64,000 nt of DNA, taken from NCBI RefSeq assembly GCF_025147485.1, contig NZ_CP102263.1, forward strand, positions 2,245,501-2,309,500, given 5' to 3'. Shown in pieces: positions 8,425-18,876 of this stretch. This DNA comes from Bacteroides uniformis. GTDB lineage: Bacteria; Bacteroidota; Bacteroidia; Bacteroidales; Bacteroidaceae. The translations under genes were made by a program, and so were the position numbers. The notes below the pieces were generated by a model that was given only the letters and a program-made list of their open reading frames with translations, was not told the origin of the DNA and made no database searches. The first letter of the stretch is position 1. Each line of letters opens with the position of its first letter.

Positions 8425-8954
8425 TGCGTTATGATTTCATCCATGCGTATATCAAACGGTTCCGCAGGAACTTCTTCTACGAGTTGAAACGGGAAACAGA
8501 TGCCGGCTTTGTAGGCTGATGGAATGCGGGGCAGAAGTCGGTCGTAGTAACCTTTACCGCGCCCCAGACGGTTGCCGTTACGGTCGAATGCCACGCCGGG
8601 AACCGCTATGAAGTCTATGTCTGCATAGTCGGTAAATAGCTCGCCGGTTGGTTCTTCGATGCCGTATGCGCCAGGTTTCAAGTCTTCGGGTCTGGTGTAC
8701 AGCCGCAGTTCCAGGTCGTCACCTACAACTACCGGAAGCAGTATCCGCTTTTCGCGGCTCCACTTCCGGATAAATTCGTGTGTGTCCACTTCGTCTTTGA
8801 GAGAGTGGTAAAGCAGTACGGTTGTTGCCGCCCTGAAAGCAGGATGTGCCTCGAGGGCGGCAAGTATTTCAGCAGACTGACGCGTAGTGGAAGAGCTGTG
8901 TCGGGTCTTCAACAAAGCTACCTGCCTGCGCAGTTCTTTTTTCCTTTCCATCAT
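8421..8954 (-). CDS. 5-formyltetrahydrofolate cyclo-ligase
   Basis: A 177-residue protein that converts 5-formyl-THF to 5,10-methenyl-THF using ATP. It has the usual KKELRR N-terminal helix, LLYHSLKDEVDTHEF, RILLPVV, and the C-terminal signature PGVAFDRNGNRLGRGKGYYDRLL with its phosphate-binding loop. The start at 8954 (or Met2 at 8951) is needed to keep the N-terminal family helix, although it places 86 bp inside the 3' end of the upstream protease gene. It overlaps the PHP phosphatase by 4 bp. Both are in one operon. Confidence 0.9.
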   Translation of the reverse strand: MMERKKELRRQVALLKTRHSSSTTRQSAEILAALEAHPAFRAATTVLLYHSLKDEVDTHEFIRKWSREKRILLPVVVGDDLELRLYTRPEDLKPGAYGIEEPTGELFTDYADIDFIAVPGVAFDRNGNRLGRGKGYYDRLLPRIPSAYKAGICFPFQLVEEVPAEPFDIRMDEIITQ

Positions 8955-10608
8955 CTTTTGTATCCTCTATGATTGGTGTCGCTTCCGGGGCTTTGGGGAA
9001 TGCCTCGCCACGTTCCAGAATATCCAATGCCTTCTTGACGGTAGTATCGCTCTGGTTGATGTAGCGGATGTATTGCTCCCTTCCCAGTATGTTATAGATA
9101 ATGTTGCCGTAAAGACTTCTTTCCAGTAGCTTGTAAGACTTGTGTATAAGCAGGTTGCGTCGCTTTACTCCCTTGGAGTCTGCAAAACGTACAAACTGCT
9201 CCACGATACCTTGGTGGCGAAGGTACTTCAACAAATCTTCTTCATTGTCGTATTCACTCAATTTCGCACGGTTGCGGTCGGTATACTGGAAGCTGAATTG
9301 CAGAATCAGTCCCTTGTTGCTTACTTCTATCAGGTAAGAAGATACTCCGGTTGTGTCTTGCGGAACGAATACGTCCGGCATAATGCCACCGCCGCCGTAT
9401 ACGGGTCTGCCCAAACCGGTAGAGTAACGCAGGTTTTCGTCCAGTTTGATGCTGTCTTTGGAGAAGAACTCGCCGTGTTCGTAACGGGTAATCCAGTCCA
9501 TTTCGTATTTGCTGTCCTTGCCGTTCTCGTAGGGGCGCTGGATGCAACGGCCCGATGGGGTGTAATAACGGGCAATGGTCAGGCGGATGGCAGAACCGTC
9601 ACTAAAATCGATAGGCTGCTGTACCAGTCCCTTACCGAAGGAACGGCGTCCTACGATTGTTCCGCGATCATTGTCCTGAATGGCTCCTGCAAAGATTTCA
9701 CTGGCAGAAGCTGAACCTTCGTTCACCAATACTACCAGCGGCAGCTTCTGGCAACTGCCGGTACCGTTGGCATATTCCTCCATGCGGGGATATTTGCGGC
9801 CGTGGGTATATACAATCAACTTCCCTTCCGGCAGGAATTCGTTCACCATGCGTGTGGCGGCTTCCATGTATCCTCCGGTATTGTCGCGCAGGTCGATAAT
9901 CAGGCCTTTGCACTTCTCGTGGCTCAGTTGGGCAATCGCATTCAGCAGCTCCACGTGTGTGGTACGTCCGAATTTGCTGATTTGTATATAGCCATAGTCA
10001 TCATCAAGCATATAGGCTGCATCAATGGTGTTTTGTGGGATGTCACCGCGTGTGATGGTGAAGTCGAGCAACTCCTTTTCCGTGGCACGCTTGACGCCTA
10101 ACTTCACTTGGCTTCCTTTCGGACCTTTCAGGTTGCGCATGGCCTTTTCGTTTGTCAGGCCTTTGCCTGCAAACAGACTGTCGTTGACCATTACAATGCG
10201 GTCGCCTGCCATCAGGCCCACTTTCTCGGACGGTCCGCCGGGAATCACGCTGTTTACGTGTATCGTGTCTTCTTGAATGGTGAACTGGATACCTATACCG
10301 CTGAAGCTGCCTTCAAGTTCGGAGTTTACCTCTTCCAGCTTCTGTGCGGGGATGTAGGTGGAGTGGGGGTCGAGTTCCGCCAATATCTGCGGCATGGCCT
10401 TCTCTACCAAATCGGTCATGTTGACGGTATCCACATACTGGTCATCAATAACACGCAGCAAGGCATTCAGCTTGTTGGACGAGCTATTGATGATTCCCAG
10501 TTTATTACCGGCAAAATGCCTGGCATAAAACGTTCCGATAAGGATTCCCGCGACTACGCTGATTGCGATGATGAGCGGCATAAAGCGGGAAGTATTTTTT
10601 GTACTCAT
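8869..10608 (-). CDS. S41 carboxy-terminal processing protease
   Basis: A 579-residue periplasmic or membrane-anchored protease of the CtpA/Prc family. There is an N-terminal membrane anchor (about 10-28), an N-terminal helical region, a PDZ domain (about 95-175, GSFSGIGIQF, GDRIVMVND) and an S41 core with LIIDLRDNTGG, the nucleophile loop GSASASEI and the general-base segment RSFGKGLVQ. The C-terminus carries an extra tail of some 30 residues that overlaps the cyclo-ligase gene by 86 bp, unusually long for two real genes; a late frameshift cannot be excluded. It follows the deaminase gene in the same operon. Confidence 0.9.
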   Translation of the reverse strand: MSTKNTSRFMPLIIAISVVAGILIGTFYARHFAGNKLGIINSSSNKLNALLRVIDDQYVDTVNMTDLVEKAMPQILAELDPHSTYIPAQKLEEVNSELEGSFSGIGIQFTIQEDTIHVNSVIPGGPSEKVGLMAGDRIVMVNDSLFAGKGLTNEKAMRNLKGPKGSQVKLGVKRATEKELLDFTITRGDIPQNTIDAAYMLDDDYGYIQISKFGRTTHVELLNAIAQLSHEKCKGLIIDLRDNTGGYMEAATRMVNEFLPEGKLIVYTHGRKYPRMEEYANGTGSCQKLPLVVLVNEGSASASEIFAGAIQDNDRGTIVGRRSFGKGLVQQPIDFSDGSAIRLTIARYYTPSGRCIQRPYENGKDSKYEMDWITRYEHGEFFSKDSIKLDENLRYSTGLGRPVYGGGGIMPDVFVPQDTTGVSSYLIEVSNKGLILQFSFQYTDRNRAKLSEYDNEEDLLKYLRHQGIVEQFVRFADSKGVKRRNLLIHKSYKLLERSLYGNIIYNILGREQYIRYINQSDTTVKKALDILERGEAFPKAPEATPIIEDTKDDGKEKRTAQAGSFVEDPTQLFHYASVC

Positions 10609-10665
10609 GATGTTTATTTACTATTAGACTATTTACAATTTACTATTTGGCTGCGCATGCAACTT

Positions 10666-11127
10666 TCAACTTTCCATTTTCAACTTTTCATTATCCATTG
10701 AAATAAACACTACCTCGATGCCTGCCCGTTTCAAAAGTTCGATACCATCTTCCAGGCGGTATTTCTCGGAGTAGACTACCCGTTTGATGCCTGCCTGGAT
10801 AATCAGTTTGGAGCATTCTATGCAGGGGGAGGCAGTGACGTACATGGTGGCACCGTTACTGCTGTTGTTTGAACGGGCTATTTTGGTAATGGCGTTTGCT
10901 TCGGCATGGAGCACGTATGGTTTGGTGACGTTATTCTCATCTTCGCATACATTCTCAAAACCGGAAGGGGTACCGTTGTAGCCGTCAGAGATAATCATCT
11001 TGTCTTTTACAATCAGTGCACCGACCTGGCGGCGTTGGCAATACGAATTTTCGGCCCAAATGCTTGCCATACGTATATAACGCCTATCCAATGCTTCTTG
11101 TTTGTCTTTTGTAGAATCGTCCATCAT
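10666..11127 (-). CDS. Deoxycytidylate deaminase family protein
   Basis: A 153-residue zinc-dependent deaminase of the dCMP deaminase / ComEB type, which makes dUMP from dCMP for thymidylate synthesis. The zinc site is visible as HAEANAI (near residue 75) and the PCIECSKLI motif near 105. N-terminal RRYIRMASIWAENSYCQRRQVGA is also typical. It lies 9 bp downstream of the DUF4847 gene and 57 bp upstream of the S41 protease. The short gap to the protease carries only AT-rich CAACTTTC-type filler. dCMP specificity is inferred from the family. Confidence 0.9.
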   Translation of the reverse strand: MMDDSTKDKQEALDRRYIRMASIWAENSYCQRRQVGALIVKDKMIISDGYNGTPSGFENVCEDENNVTKPYVLHAEANAITKIARSNNSSNGATMYVTASPCIECSKLIIQAGIKRVVYSEKYRLEDGIELLKRAGIEVVFISMDNEKLKMES

Positions 11128-11136
11128 ATTTATGCT

Positions 11137-11652
11137 TTATCGTTGCGGGGTGAATCCCATGACTCTGGTTGTCGGTCCGTCTTTAAAATAGAGGGTCAGT
11201 GAATTGGCATCCCCTTCATACTTGTACACGTTTTGCAATCCGGAGATGAATGCCTTGCCTAACGGGTCGCTTTCCGAACCGTTGATTTTCACATTGAGGC
11301 TTAGTGACTGTGATTTGCCATCGGCTTTCCAAGTTCCGTCAGCGTTTGAATGGATGCCGTGTCCTGTGACTGTTGTACCCATCAATTCTCCATTCACATC
11401 AGAACCTTCAAAATTCAAAGTGAAATTGCCTTCTATTTTAAGGAAGTCTCTGCTTTTTCTTTCAGCCTCTTCGTCTTTCCATAAACCGGAATAGAACTGT
11501 CTGTTGCTGTCTTTATTCGCGAGCCGACTTAGTTTCCATGGCTTCCCGGTGAATATTCCGATAACATCGTCCTCGTTGTCGCAACCGCTTAGCAGGGGGA
11601 GCAGCGAAAACATGAGCAACATGCAAAAGATGTTCCTTATAAGTCTCTTCAT
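11137..11652 (-). CDS. DUF4847-like lipoprotein
   Basis: A 171-residue lipoprotein. The signal peptide ends in a lipobox (LLSGC), and the mature N-terminus CDNEDD is rich in acidic residues directly after the lipidated Cys, the Bacteroides surface-export pattern. The remainder (FTGKPWKLSRL, NFTLNFEGSDVNGELMG, GTWKADGKSQSLSLNVKING) fits a beta-rich META/lipocalin-like domain as in the Bacteroides DUF4847 family. Its ATG overlaps the stop of the M3 peptidase gene by 4 bp. Function is unknown. Confidence 0.7.
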   Translation of the reverse strand: MKRLIRNIFCMLLMFSLLPLLSGCDNEDDVIGIFTGKPWKLSRLANKDSNRQFYSGLWKDEEAERKSRDFLKIEGNFTLNFEGSDVNGELMGTTVTGHGIHSNADGTWKADGKSQSLSLNVKINGSESDPLGKAFISGLQNVYKYEGDANSLTLYFKDGPTTRVMGFTPQR

Positions 11653-13745
11653 TTCTTTATTCCATTTCTGATTAATAATGCGTCGATTGTAGGCTCTTGT
11701 CCGCGGAAGCGTTTATAGAGCGTCATCGGATGTTCCGTTCCGCCTTTGGAAAGGATATTCTCTCGGAAGGAGGCGGCAGTCTCCGGGTTAAAGATGCCCG
11801 TCTGTTTGAATAGCGAGAAAGCATCTGCATCCAGCACCTCTGCCCATTTATAACTGTAATATCCGGCAGAATATCCTCCGGCAAAGATATGGGAGAACTG
11901 TGTACTCATACAGGCTTCTTCTACAGAAGGAAGAACTTGTGCTTTTTCCCAAGCCTTCTTTTCATAGGCTTTCACGTCACCTTCAAACGGGGTGTTGCGT
12001 GTGTACCAAGCCATATCGAGTAGGCCGAAGCTAACCTGGCGGAGGCAGGCGTATGCCGCGTTGAAGTTGGACGAATCCACAATGCGCTGCACCAGTTCGC
12101 CCGGTATCAGCTCTCCGGTCTGGTAATGGCGGGCAAACGTATGCAGGAATTCCTTTTCGATGGCGAAGTTCTCCATGAATTGGGAGGGGAGTTCCACAAA
12201 GTCCCAATACACGTTGGTCCCGCTCAGGCTCCCGTAGGTGGTATTGGCAAACATACCATGCAGGCTGTGGCCGAATTCGTGCAGGAAGGTTTCTACCTCG
12301 CCGAAGGTCAACAAAGCAGGTTTGTCCTGTGTCGGTTTGGTGAAGTTCATCACAATGGATATGTGGGGACGGCTGTTCTCACCGGTCTTTTCGTCAATCC
12401 ACTGTTCCTTGTAGCTGGTCATCCAGGCTCCCGAGCGCTTGCCTGCTCTGGGGTGGAAGTCGGTATAGAACACGGCAAGGAATTTCCCGTCTTTGTCGAA
12501 GACTTCGTAGGCATCCACATCCTTATGATAAACGGGAATATCCGGATTCTTCTTGAAGGTGATGCCATACAGCCTGGTTGCCAGGCCGAATACGCCTTGC
12601 TTCACGTTGTTCAGCTCAAAGTAAGGGCGGAGCAGCTCATCGTCGATATTGAACTTCCGGTCTTTCAGTTTATGGGAATAGTACGCCCAGTCCCACGGCA
12701 TCAGGACGAAGTCTTCTCCTTCCGCTTGGCGTGCCAGGGCTTGCACTTCTGCATATTCTTGTTTGGCGGTAGGCGTGTAAGCCTCCAGCAGTTGGTCCAG
12801 CAGCTTATACACGGACTCACTGTTTTGTGCCATGCGCTCCTGGAGGTTGTATTCGGCGAAGTTGTCATAGCCTAGGAGTTGGGCAATCTCCATACGGACA
12901 TTGGCCAGTTTCTTTACAATTTCCAGGTTATTGCTGGCGTTGTCATGCGTACACTTCGTATTGTAGGCCATATATAGCTCACGGCGCAGGTCACGGCTGT
13001 CTGCGTAGGTCAGAAAAGGGCCATAGCTGGGAGCCTGCAGGGTGAATACCCAGCCTTCGACGCCTTTTTCCCCGGCTGTCTCTGCAGCGGCTTCTACCGC
13101 GCTCTCGGGCAGCCCGGCCAGTTGTGACTTGTCGGTGATGACAAGCTTGTAGTCGTTCGTTTCTTTCAGGTTGTTTTCGCTGAACTGCAGCGTCAGCAGG
13201 CTGAGCTCTTTGCATAAAGCCCGGTATTTCTCCTTATCTTCTCCCAGGAGGTTGGCACCGTTGCGTACAAAGCCGTTATAAATGTCTTCCAGCAGTTTGT
13301 GCTGTTCCGGGCTCAATGTTTCTTTGTCTTGCTGTTTGTAAACAGCTTTGATACGTGCAAACAGCTCTTCGTTCAGGCTGATGTTGTTTTCATGCTCGCT
13401 CATCATCGGCATGATTTCTTTGGCCAGTTCCTGTAGGTCATCGTCCGTTTCGGCACTGAGCAGATTGCCGAATACAGTGCTGACACGGTGGAGCATCTCA
13501 CCGGACTTCTCGTAGGCCAACACTGTGTTGGCAAATGTCGGGACTTCCGGATTGCGGATGATGGCCTCTATTTCCGCATTTTGGCGGCGGATGCCTTCGC
13601 GGATGGCGGGTACGTAATCTCCGGTCTTAATCTTGTCGAACGGGACAGTGCTGTGCAGCGTGGAGTATGTTTCAAAAAAAGGATTTTGAGACGATATAGT
13701 GTTCATAAAGCAAAGCAATATTAGAGTTAGTATAATCTTCATCAT
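11649..13745 (-). CDS. M3-family oligopeptidase (peptidyl-dipeptidase Dcp type)
   Basis: A zinc metallopeptidase of about 698 residues, of the thimet/Dcp family that trims small peptides. The zinc motif HEFGHSLHGMF is present, with LPSQFMENFAIEKEFL and AGGYSAGYYSYKWAEVLDADAF further on. A signal peptide (MKIILTLILLCFMNTISSQ) suggests a periplasmic location. The ATG at 13745 or the next one at 13742 is preferred; upstream codons lie in the gapA terminator region. It is the first gene of a six-gene reverse-strand operon that continues through DUF4847, deaminase, S41 protease, cyclo-ligase and PHP phosphatase. Confidence 0.93.
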   Translation of the reverse strand: MMKIILTLILLCFMNTISSQNPFFETYSTLHSTVPFDKIKTGDYVPAIREGIRRQNAEIEAIIRNPEVPTFANTVLAYEKSGEMLHRVSTVFGNLLSAETDDDLQELAKEIMPMMSEHENNISLNEELFARIKAVYKQQDKETLSPEQHKLLEDIYNGFVRNGANLLGEDKEKYRALCKELSLLTLQFSENNLKETNDYKLVITDKSQLAGLPESAVEAAAETAGEKGVEGWVFTLQAPSYGPFLTYADSRDLRRELYMAYNTKCTHDNASNNLEIVKKLANVRMEIAQLLGYDNFAEYNLQERMAQNSESVYKLLDQLLEAYTPTAKQEYAEVQALARQAEGEDFVLMPWDWAYYSHKLKDRKFNIDDELLRPYFELNNVKQGVFGLATRLYGITFKKNPDIPVYHKDVDAYEVFDKDGKFLAVFYTDFHPRAGKRSGAWMTSYKEQWIDEKTGENSRPHISIVMNFTKPTQDKPALLTFGEVETFLHEFGHSLHGMFANTTYGSLSGTNVYWDFVELPSQFMENFAIEKEFLHTFARHYQTGELIPGELVQRIVDSSNFNAAYACLRQVSFGLLDMAWYTRNTPFEGDVKAYEKKAWEKAQVLPSVEEACMSTQFSHIFAGGYSAGYYSYKWAEVLDADAFSLFKQTGIFNPETAASFRENILSKGGTEHPMTLYKRFRGQEPTIDALLIRNGIKK

Positions 13746-13787
13746 GTTTAAAGGGTCTGATAAAAAACGAACTAGCTGCAAAATTGC

Positions 13788-13827
13788 AAAAAAAATAGGC
13801 GACTTCTGCAGAAGTCACCTATTTTTT
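13788..13827 (-). terminator. gapA terminator
   Basis: The perfect palindrome GACTTCTGCAGAAGTC (13801-13816) is extended by A/G-rich outer pairs to about 13791-13826, with eight T on the reverse strand after the stem. It separates gapA from the M3 peptidase operon. Confidence 0.85.
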
Positions 13828-13846
13828 ATTATTTTCTAACTGTATA

Positions 13847-15432
<1,586 letters not shown>

Positions 15433-15481
15433 TATCGAAGCGGAACTTCATAGGGATGTCAAAACCCTCTTGACGCTTTTT

Positions 15482-15556
15482 TTAGGCGCGGAATTCTAAG
15501 ACCTACACAAGTTTTTGCACAGGAAACTTGCGTAGGTCTTAGAATTCCGCGCCTAA
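15482..15556 (+). repeat. Near-perfect 33-bp inverted repeat
   Basis: Arms 15482-15514 and 15524-15556 match with a single A-C mismatch around a 9-nt loop. A T-run precedes the first arm. It lies 49 bp after the mscL stop and contains two EcoRI-type GAATTC sites, one per arm. It may terminate mscL but lacks a clean downstream T-run. Confidence 0.85.
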
Positions 15557-15661
15557 TATTATAACATGATGAAAGCGTTCATGGCTTTTGATACATTCCC
15601 TAATGCATTTAACTCTCCCCGGTACCGCCGGAAACTGTCCCTTTTTATACTAAGCAGTAAT

Positions 15662-15747
15662 CTTACCACAGCCGTGGTAAGAAAATAACATTGCTGTGGT
15701 AAGCAAGTTGCATAGCTGTGGTAAGAAAACAGCACGGTTGTAGTAAG
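15662..15747. repeat. 22-bp-period intergenic array (GTGGTAAG units)
   Basis: GTGGTAAG occurs at 15674, 15696 and 15718 and as GTAGTAAG at 15740, exactly 22 bp apart. Each follows GCYGT or a variant, with about 11 variable bases between. An inverted copy, CTTACCAC, lies at 15662-15669 and makes a palindrome with the first unit. Confidence 0.85.
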
Positions 15748-15894
15748 AATAGCTTTTAGTATCCTTGTGGATAGTTCTAGCCTGAAATTAAAGCTGTTTT
15801 TAGTAAAAAAACGTTTTTCTGTCACATTATCCCTGATAATTCCTTTACTTTTTCTACTTTTGCAAATCATTTATTAAAGTCTATACGGATTTAT

Positions 15895-17448
15895 ATGCAA
15901 GAGAAGATTATTATTCTTGATTTCGGTTCGCAAACCACGCAGCTCATCGGCCGCCGGCTGCGCGAATTGAATGTCTATTGCGAGATTGTACCTTACAACA
16001 AATTTCCATACGGAGATGAGAGTGTAAAAGGAGTTATCCTTTCGGGTAGCCCCTTTTCTGTTTATGATAAGAGTGCATTCAAGGTAGATTTGAGCGGGAT
16101 TCGTGGGAAATACCCCATTCTGGGTATCTGCTACGGTGCGCAGTTTATCTCCTACAGCAACGGTGGACGGGTGGAGCCGGCAGGAACCCGCGAGTACGGA
16201 CGTGCCCATCTCGGTTCTTTCGATTCGGAGAATGTCCTTTTCAAAGGGGTAAGGAAGAATACCCAAGTATGGATGAGCCATGGAGACACGATTACAGCCA
16301 TTCCCGACAACTTCAAGATTATAGCTTCTACGGACAAGGTAGCGATTGCTGCTTACCAGGTGTCCGGCGAGGAGATGTGGGGAGTGCAGTTCCATCCGGA
16401 AGTATTTCATAGCGAGGACGGTACGCAGATGCTGCGCAACTTCGTGGTGGACGTATGCGGTTGCAGCCAGAGCTGGAGCGCCGCATCGTTTGTAGATACT
16501 ACTGTGGCCGAACTGAAGGAGCAGCTTGGCAACGACCGAGTTATCCTGGGACTGAGTGGCGGTGTGGATTCTTCGGTAGCCGCCGTGTTGCTGCATCGTG
16601 CCATTGGCAAGAACTTGACCTGTATCTTTGTGGACCACGGACTGCTTCGCAAGAATGAGTTCAAGAATGTGATGCACGACTACGAATGCCTGGGACTGAA
16701 CGTGATTGGCGTGGATGCCAGCGAGAAGTTCTTCAAGGATTTGGAGGGAGTGACCGAGCCTGAGCAAAAGCGTAAAATCATCGGCCGCGATTTTATCGAG
16801 GTCTTCGATGCCGAAGCGCACAAGATAACCGATGCCCGTTGGTTGGCACAAGGCACCATTTATCCCGACCGCATCGAGAGCCTAAACATTACGGGCAAGA
16901 CCATCAAGAGCCATCACAACGTGGGCGGTCTGCCCGAGGAGATGAACCTCCGTCTGTGCGAACCGTTGCAGTGGCTGTTCAAGGACGAAGTACGCCGCGT
17001 GGGACGCGAATTGGGAATGCCCGAACATTTGATTACCCGTCATCCTTTCCCCGGTCCGGGACTGGCTGTCCGCATCCTGGGGGATATAACACCGGAGAAG
17101 GTGCATACTTTGCAGGAAGCCGACGATATTTTCATTCAGGGCTTGCGTGACTGGAAAGTGCAGGATGCCGACGGCAACGAGACATCGCTCTACCATCAGG
17201 TCTGGCAGGCGGGCGTCATTCTTCTGCCCGTACAGAGTGTGGGCGTGATGGGCGACGAACGCACCTATGAACGTGCAGTGGCCTTGCGTGCCGTCACTTC
17301 CACCGATGCCATGACAGCCGACTGGGCGCATCTGCCCTACGAATTCCTGGGTAAGGTGTCCAACGACATTATAAATAAGGTGAAAGGTGTGAACCGCGTG
17401 ACCTATGACATCTCTTCAAAACCACCCAGCACAATAGAATGGGAATAA
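15895..17448 (+). CDS. guaA: GMP synthase (glutamine-hydrolysing), complete
   Basis: A 517-residue enzyme that aminates XMP to GMP. The N-terminal class I glutaminase domain has its full triad: Cys79 in GICYGAQF, and His167 and Glu169 in VQFHPEV. The ATP pyrophosphatase P-loop SGGVDSS is at residues 221-227, followed by the dimerisation domain with [14 protein letters not shown] and the C-terminus ending PSTIEWE. The ATG at 15895 gives the expected start. A TACTTTTG -7 box lies at 15855-15862, but no matching -33 TTTG. A second, reduced guaA follows 39 bp downstream. Confidence 0.95.
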   Translation: MQEKIIILDFGSQTTQLIGRRLRELNVYCEIVPYNKFPYGDESVKGVILSGSPFSVYDKSAFKVDLSGIRGKYPILGICYGAQFISYSNGGRVEPAGTREYGRAHLGSFDSENVLFKGVRKNTQVWMSHGDTITAIPDNFKIIASTDKVAIAAYQVSGEEMWGVQFHPEVFHSEDGTQMLRNFVVDVCGCSQSWSAASFVDTTVAELKEQLGNDRVILGLSGGVDSSVAAVLLHRAIGKNLTCIFVDHGLLRKNEFKNVMHDYECLGLNVIGVDASEKFFKDLEGVTEPEQKRKIIGRDFIEVFDAEAHKITDARWLAQGTIYPDRIESLNITGKTIKSHHNVGGLPEEMNLRLCEPLQWLFKDEVRRVGRELGMPEHLITRHPFPGPGLAVRILGDITPEKVHTLQEADDIFIQGLRDWKVQDADGNETSLYHQVWQAGVILLPVQSVGVMGDERTYERAVALRAVTSTDAMTADWAHLPYEFLGKVSNDIINKVKGVNRVTYDISSKPPSTIEWE

Positions 17449-17487
17449 GACCTACTGAAATTATTAACTTAAAAACAATATAGAAGA

Positions 17488-18795
17488 ATGAAGCAGGATA
17501 TGATTGTGATTCTGGATTTGGGAAGCCATGAGAACACAGTGCTTGCCCGGGCGATTCGTGCGTTGGGAGTATATAGCGAAATCTACCCGCACGACATTAC
17601 TGCCGCCGAACTGAAGGCCTTGCCGAATGTGAAAGGCATCATCATCAACGGCGGCCCCAACAATGTGGTTGACGGGGTGTCCATCGACGTGTTGCCCGAG
17701 ATTTACGAAGCGGGATTCCCCGTAATGGCTGCCGGACACGACAAGGCGCTGTGCGAAGTGAAGCTGCCGCAGTTTACGGATGATGTGGAAGCCATCAAGG
17801 AGGCTGTGAAATCTTTCGTATTCGATACTTGCAAGGCTGAGGCGAACTGGAACATGACGAATTTCGTCAACGACCAGGTGGAGTTGATACGTCGTCAGGT
17901 GGGCGACCGTAAGGTGCTGCTGGCACTGTCCGGTGGTGTGGATAGCTCCGTGGTGGCCGCTTTGCTGCTGAAAGCCATCGGAGACAAGCTGGTTTGCGTA
18001 CACGTGAACCACGGACTGATGCGTAAGGGCGAATCGGAAGCCGTGGTGGAAATCTTTGGCAAGGAGCTGAAAGCTAACTTGATATACGTGGATGCTACAG
18101 ACCGTTTCCTCTCCAAGCTGGAAAACGTGGCTGACCCGGAAGAAAAGCGCAAGATTATCGGCGGAGAGTTTATCCGTGTCTTTGAGGAAGAAGCCCGCAA
18201 GCTGGACGGTATCGACTTCCTGGGACAAGGTACCATCTATCCCGATATTGTAGAGAGTGGCACAAAAACAGCCAAGATGGTGAAGTCTCATCACAACGTA
18301 GGCGGTCTGCCCGAGGATTTGCAGTTTGAATTGGTGGAGCCGTTGCGCCAGCTGTTCAAGGACGAAGTACGTGCATGCGGTGTAGAGCTTGGATTGCCGT
18401 ACGAGATGGTTTACCGTCAGCCGTTCCCCGGTCCCGGATTGGGAGTACGTTGTCTGGGAGCCATTACCCGTGACCGCTTGGAGGCTGTACGCGAGTCGGA
18501 TGCCATTCTGCGTGAGGAATTCCAACTGGCAGGCCTGGATAAGAAGGTATGGCAGTATTTCACTGTGGTGCCCGATTTCAAATCTGTGGGTGTACGCGAC
18601 AATGCACGTTCGTTCGACTGGCCCGTCATTATCCGTGCCGTCAACACAGTGGATGCCATGACCGCTACCATTGAGCCGGTGGACTGGCCCATCCTAATGA
18701 AGATTACCGACCGTATTCTCAAGGAAGTGAAAACCGTCAATCGCGTTTGTTATGATATGTCTCCGAAACCCAATGCGACTATCGAGTGGGAGTGA
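17488..18795 (+). CDS. GuaA paralogue with decayed glutaminase domain
   Basis: A 435-residue homologue of GMP synthase in tandem with the full enzyme. The ATP pyrophosphatase half is intact: SGGVDSS (148-154), [24 protein letters not shown] and a C-terminus ending NATIEWE. The N-terminal domain keeps the first strands (VILDLGSHENTVLARAIRALG, IIINGGPNNV) but is about 75 residues shorter than in the neighbour, and FPVMAAGHDKALCEV replaces the GICYG nucleophile elbow; the Cys/His/Glu triad is absent. It could be an ammonia-dependent GMP synthase, a subunit fed by the neighbour's glutaminase, or a related amidating enzyme. A terminator follows. Confidence 0.88.
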   Translation: MKQDMIVILDLGSHENTVLARAIRALGVYSEIYPHDITAAELKALPNVKGIIINGGPNNVVDGVSIDVLPEIYEAGFPVMAAGHDKALCEVKLPQFTDDVEAIKEAVKSFVFDTCKAEANWNMTNFVNDQVELIRRQVGDRKVLLALSGGVDSSVVAALLLKAIGDKLVCVHVNHGLMRKGESEAVVEIFGKELKANLIYVDATDRFLSKLENVADPEEKRKIIGGEFIRVFEEEARKLDGIDFLGQGTIYPDIVESGTKTAKMVKSHHNVGGLPEDLQFELVEPLRQLFKDEVRACGVELGLPYEMVYRQPFPGPGLGVRCLGAITRDRLEAVRESDAILREEFQLAGLDKKVWQYFTVVPDFKSVGVRDNARSFDWPVIIRAVNTVDAMTATIEPVDWPILMKITDRILKEVKTVNRVCYDMSPKPNATIEWE

Positions 18796-18815
18796 GATTG
18801 ACCAATGATAATGAT

Positions 18816-18850
18816 AGCCTCACCTTAAAAACGGTGGGGCTGTTTTTTTT
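18816..18850 (+). terminator. Terminator of the guaA pair
   Basis: A 9-bp stem (AGCCTCACC at 18816 with GGTGGGGCT at 18833-18841, one T-G pair) is followed by GTTTTTTTT, 21 bp after the second guaA stop. Confidence 0.85.
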
Positions 18851-18876
18851 ATAACAAAACAACAAAGAATAGAACA

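Larger units (their letters stand above)
15433..15894. other. 462-bp intergenic region with hairpin and 22-bp array
   Basis: No credible coding sequence. It holds a 33-bp-arm hairpin (15482-15556), a 22-bp-period array (15662-15747) and a TACTTTTG box (15855-15862) 33 bp before guaA. The open frame across the array on the reverse strand is a by-product of the repeat. Confidence 0.7.

Noticed and set aside
15559..15870. 103-residue reverse-strand reading frame across the 22-bp array
   Set aside because: The frame is kept open by the repeat, has no family-like composition or start signal, and covers the guaA promoter region.
17464..18525. 353-residue reverse-strand reading frame
   Set aside because: It is the antisense shadow of the second guaA; codon bias and protein family support the forward strand.
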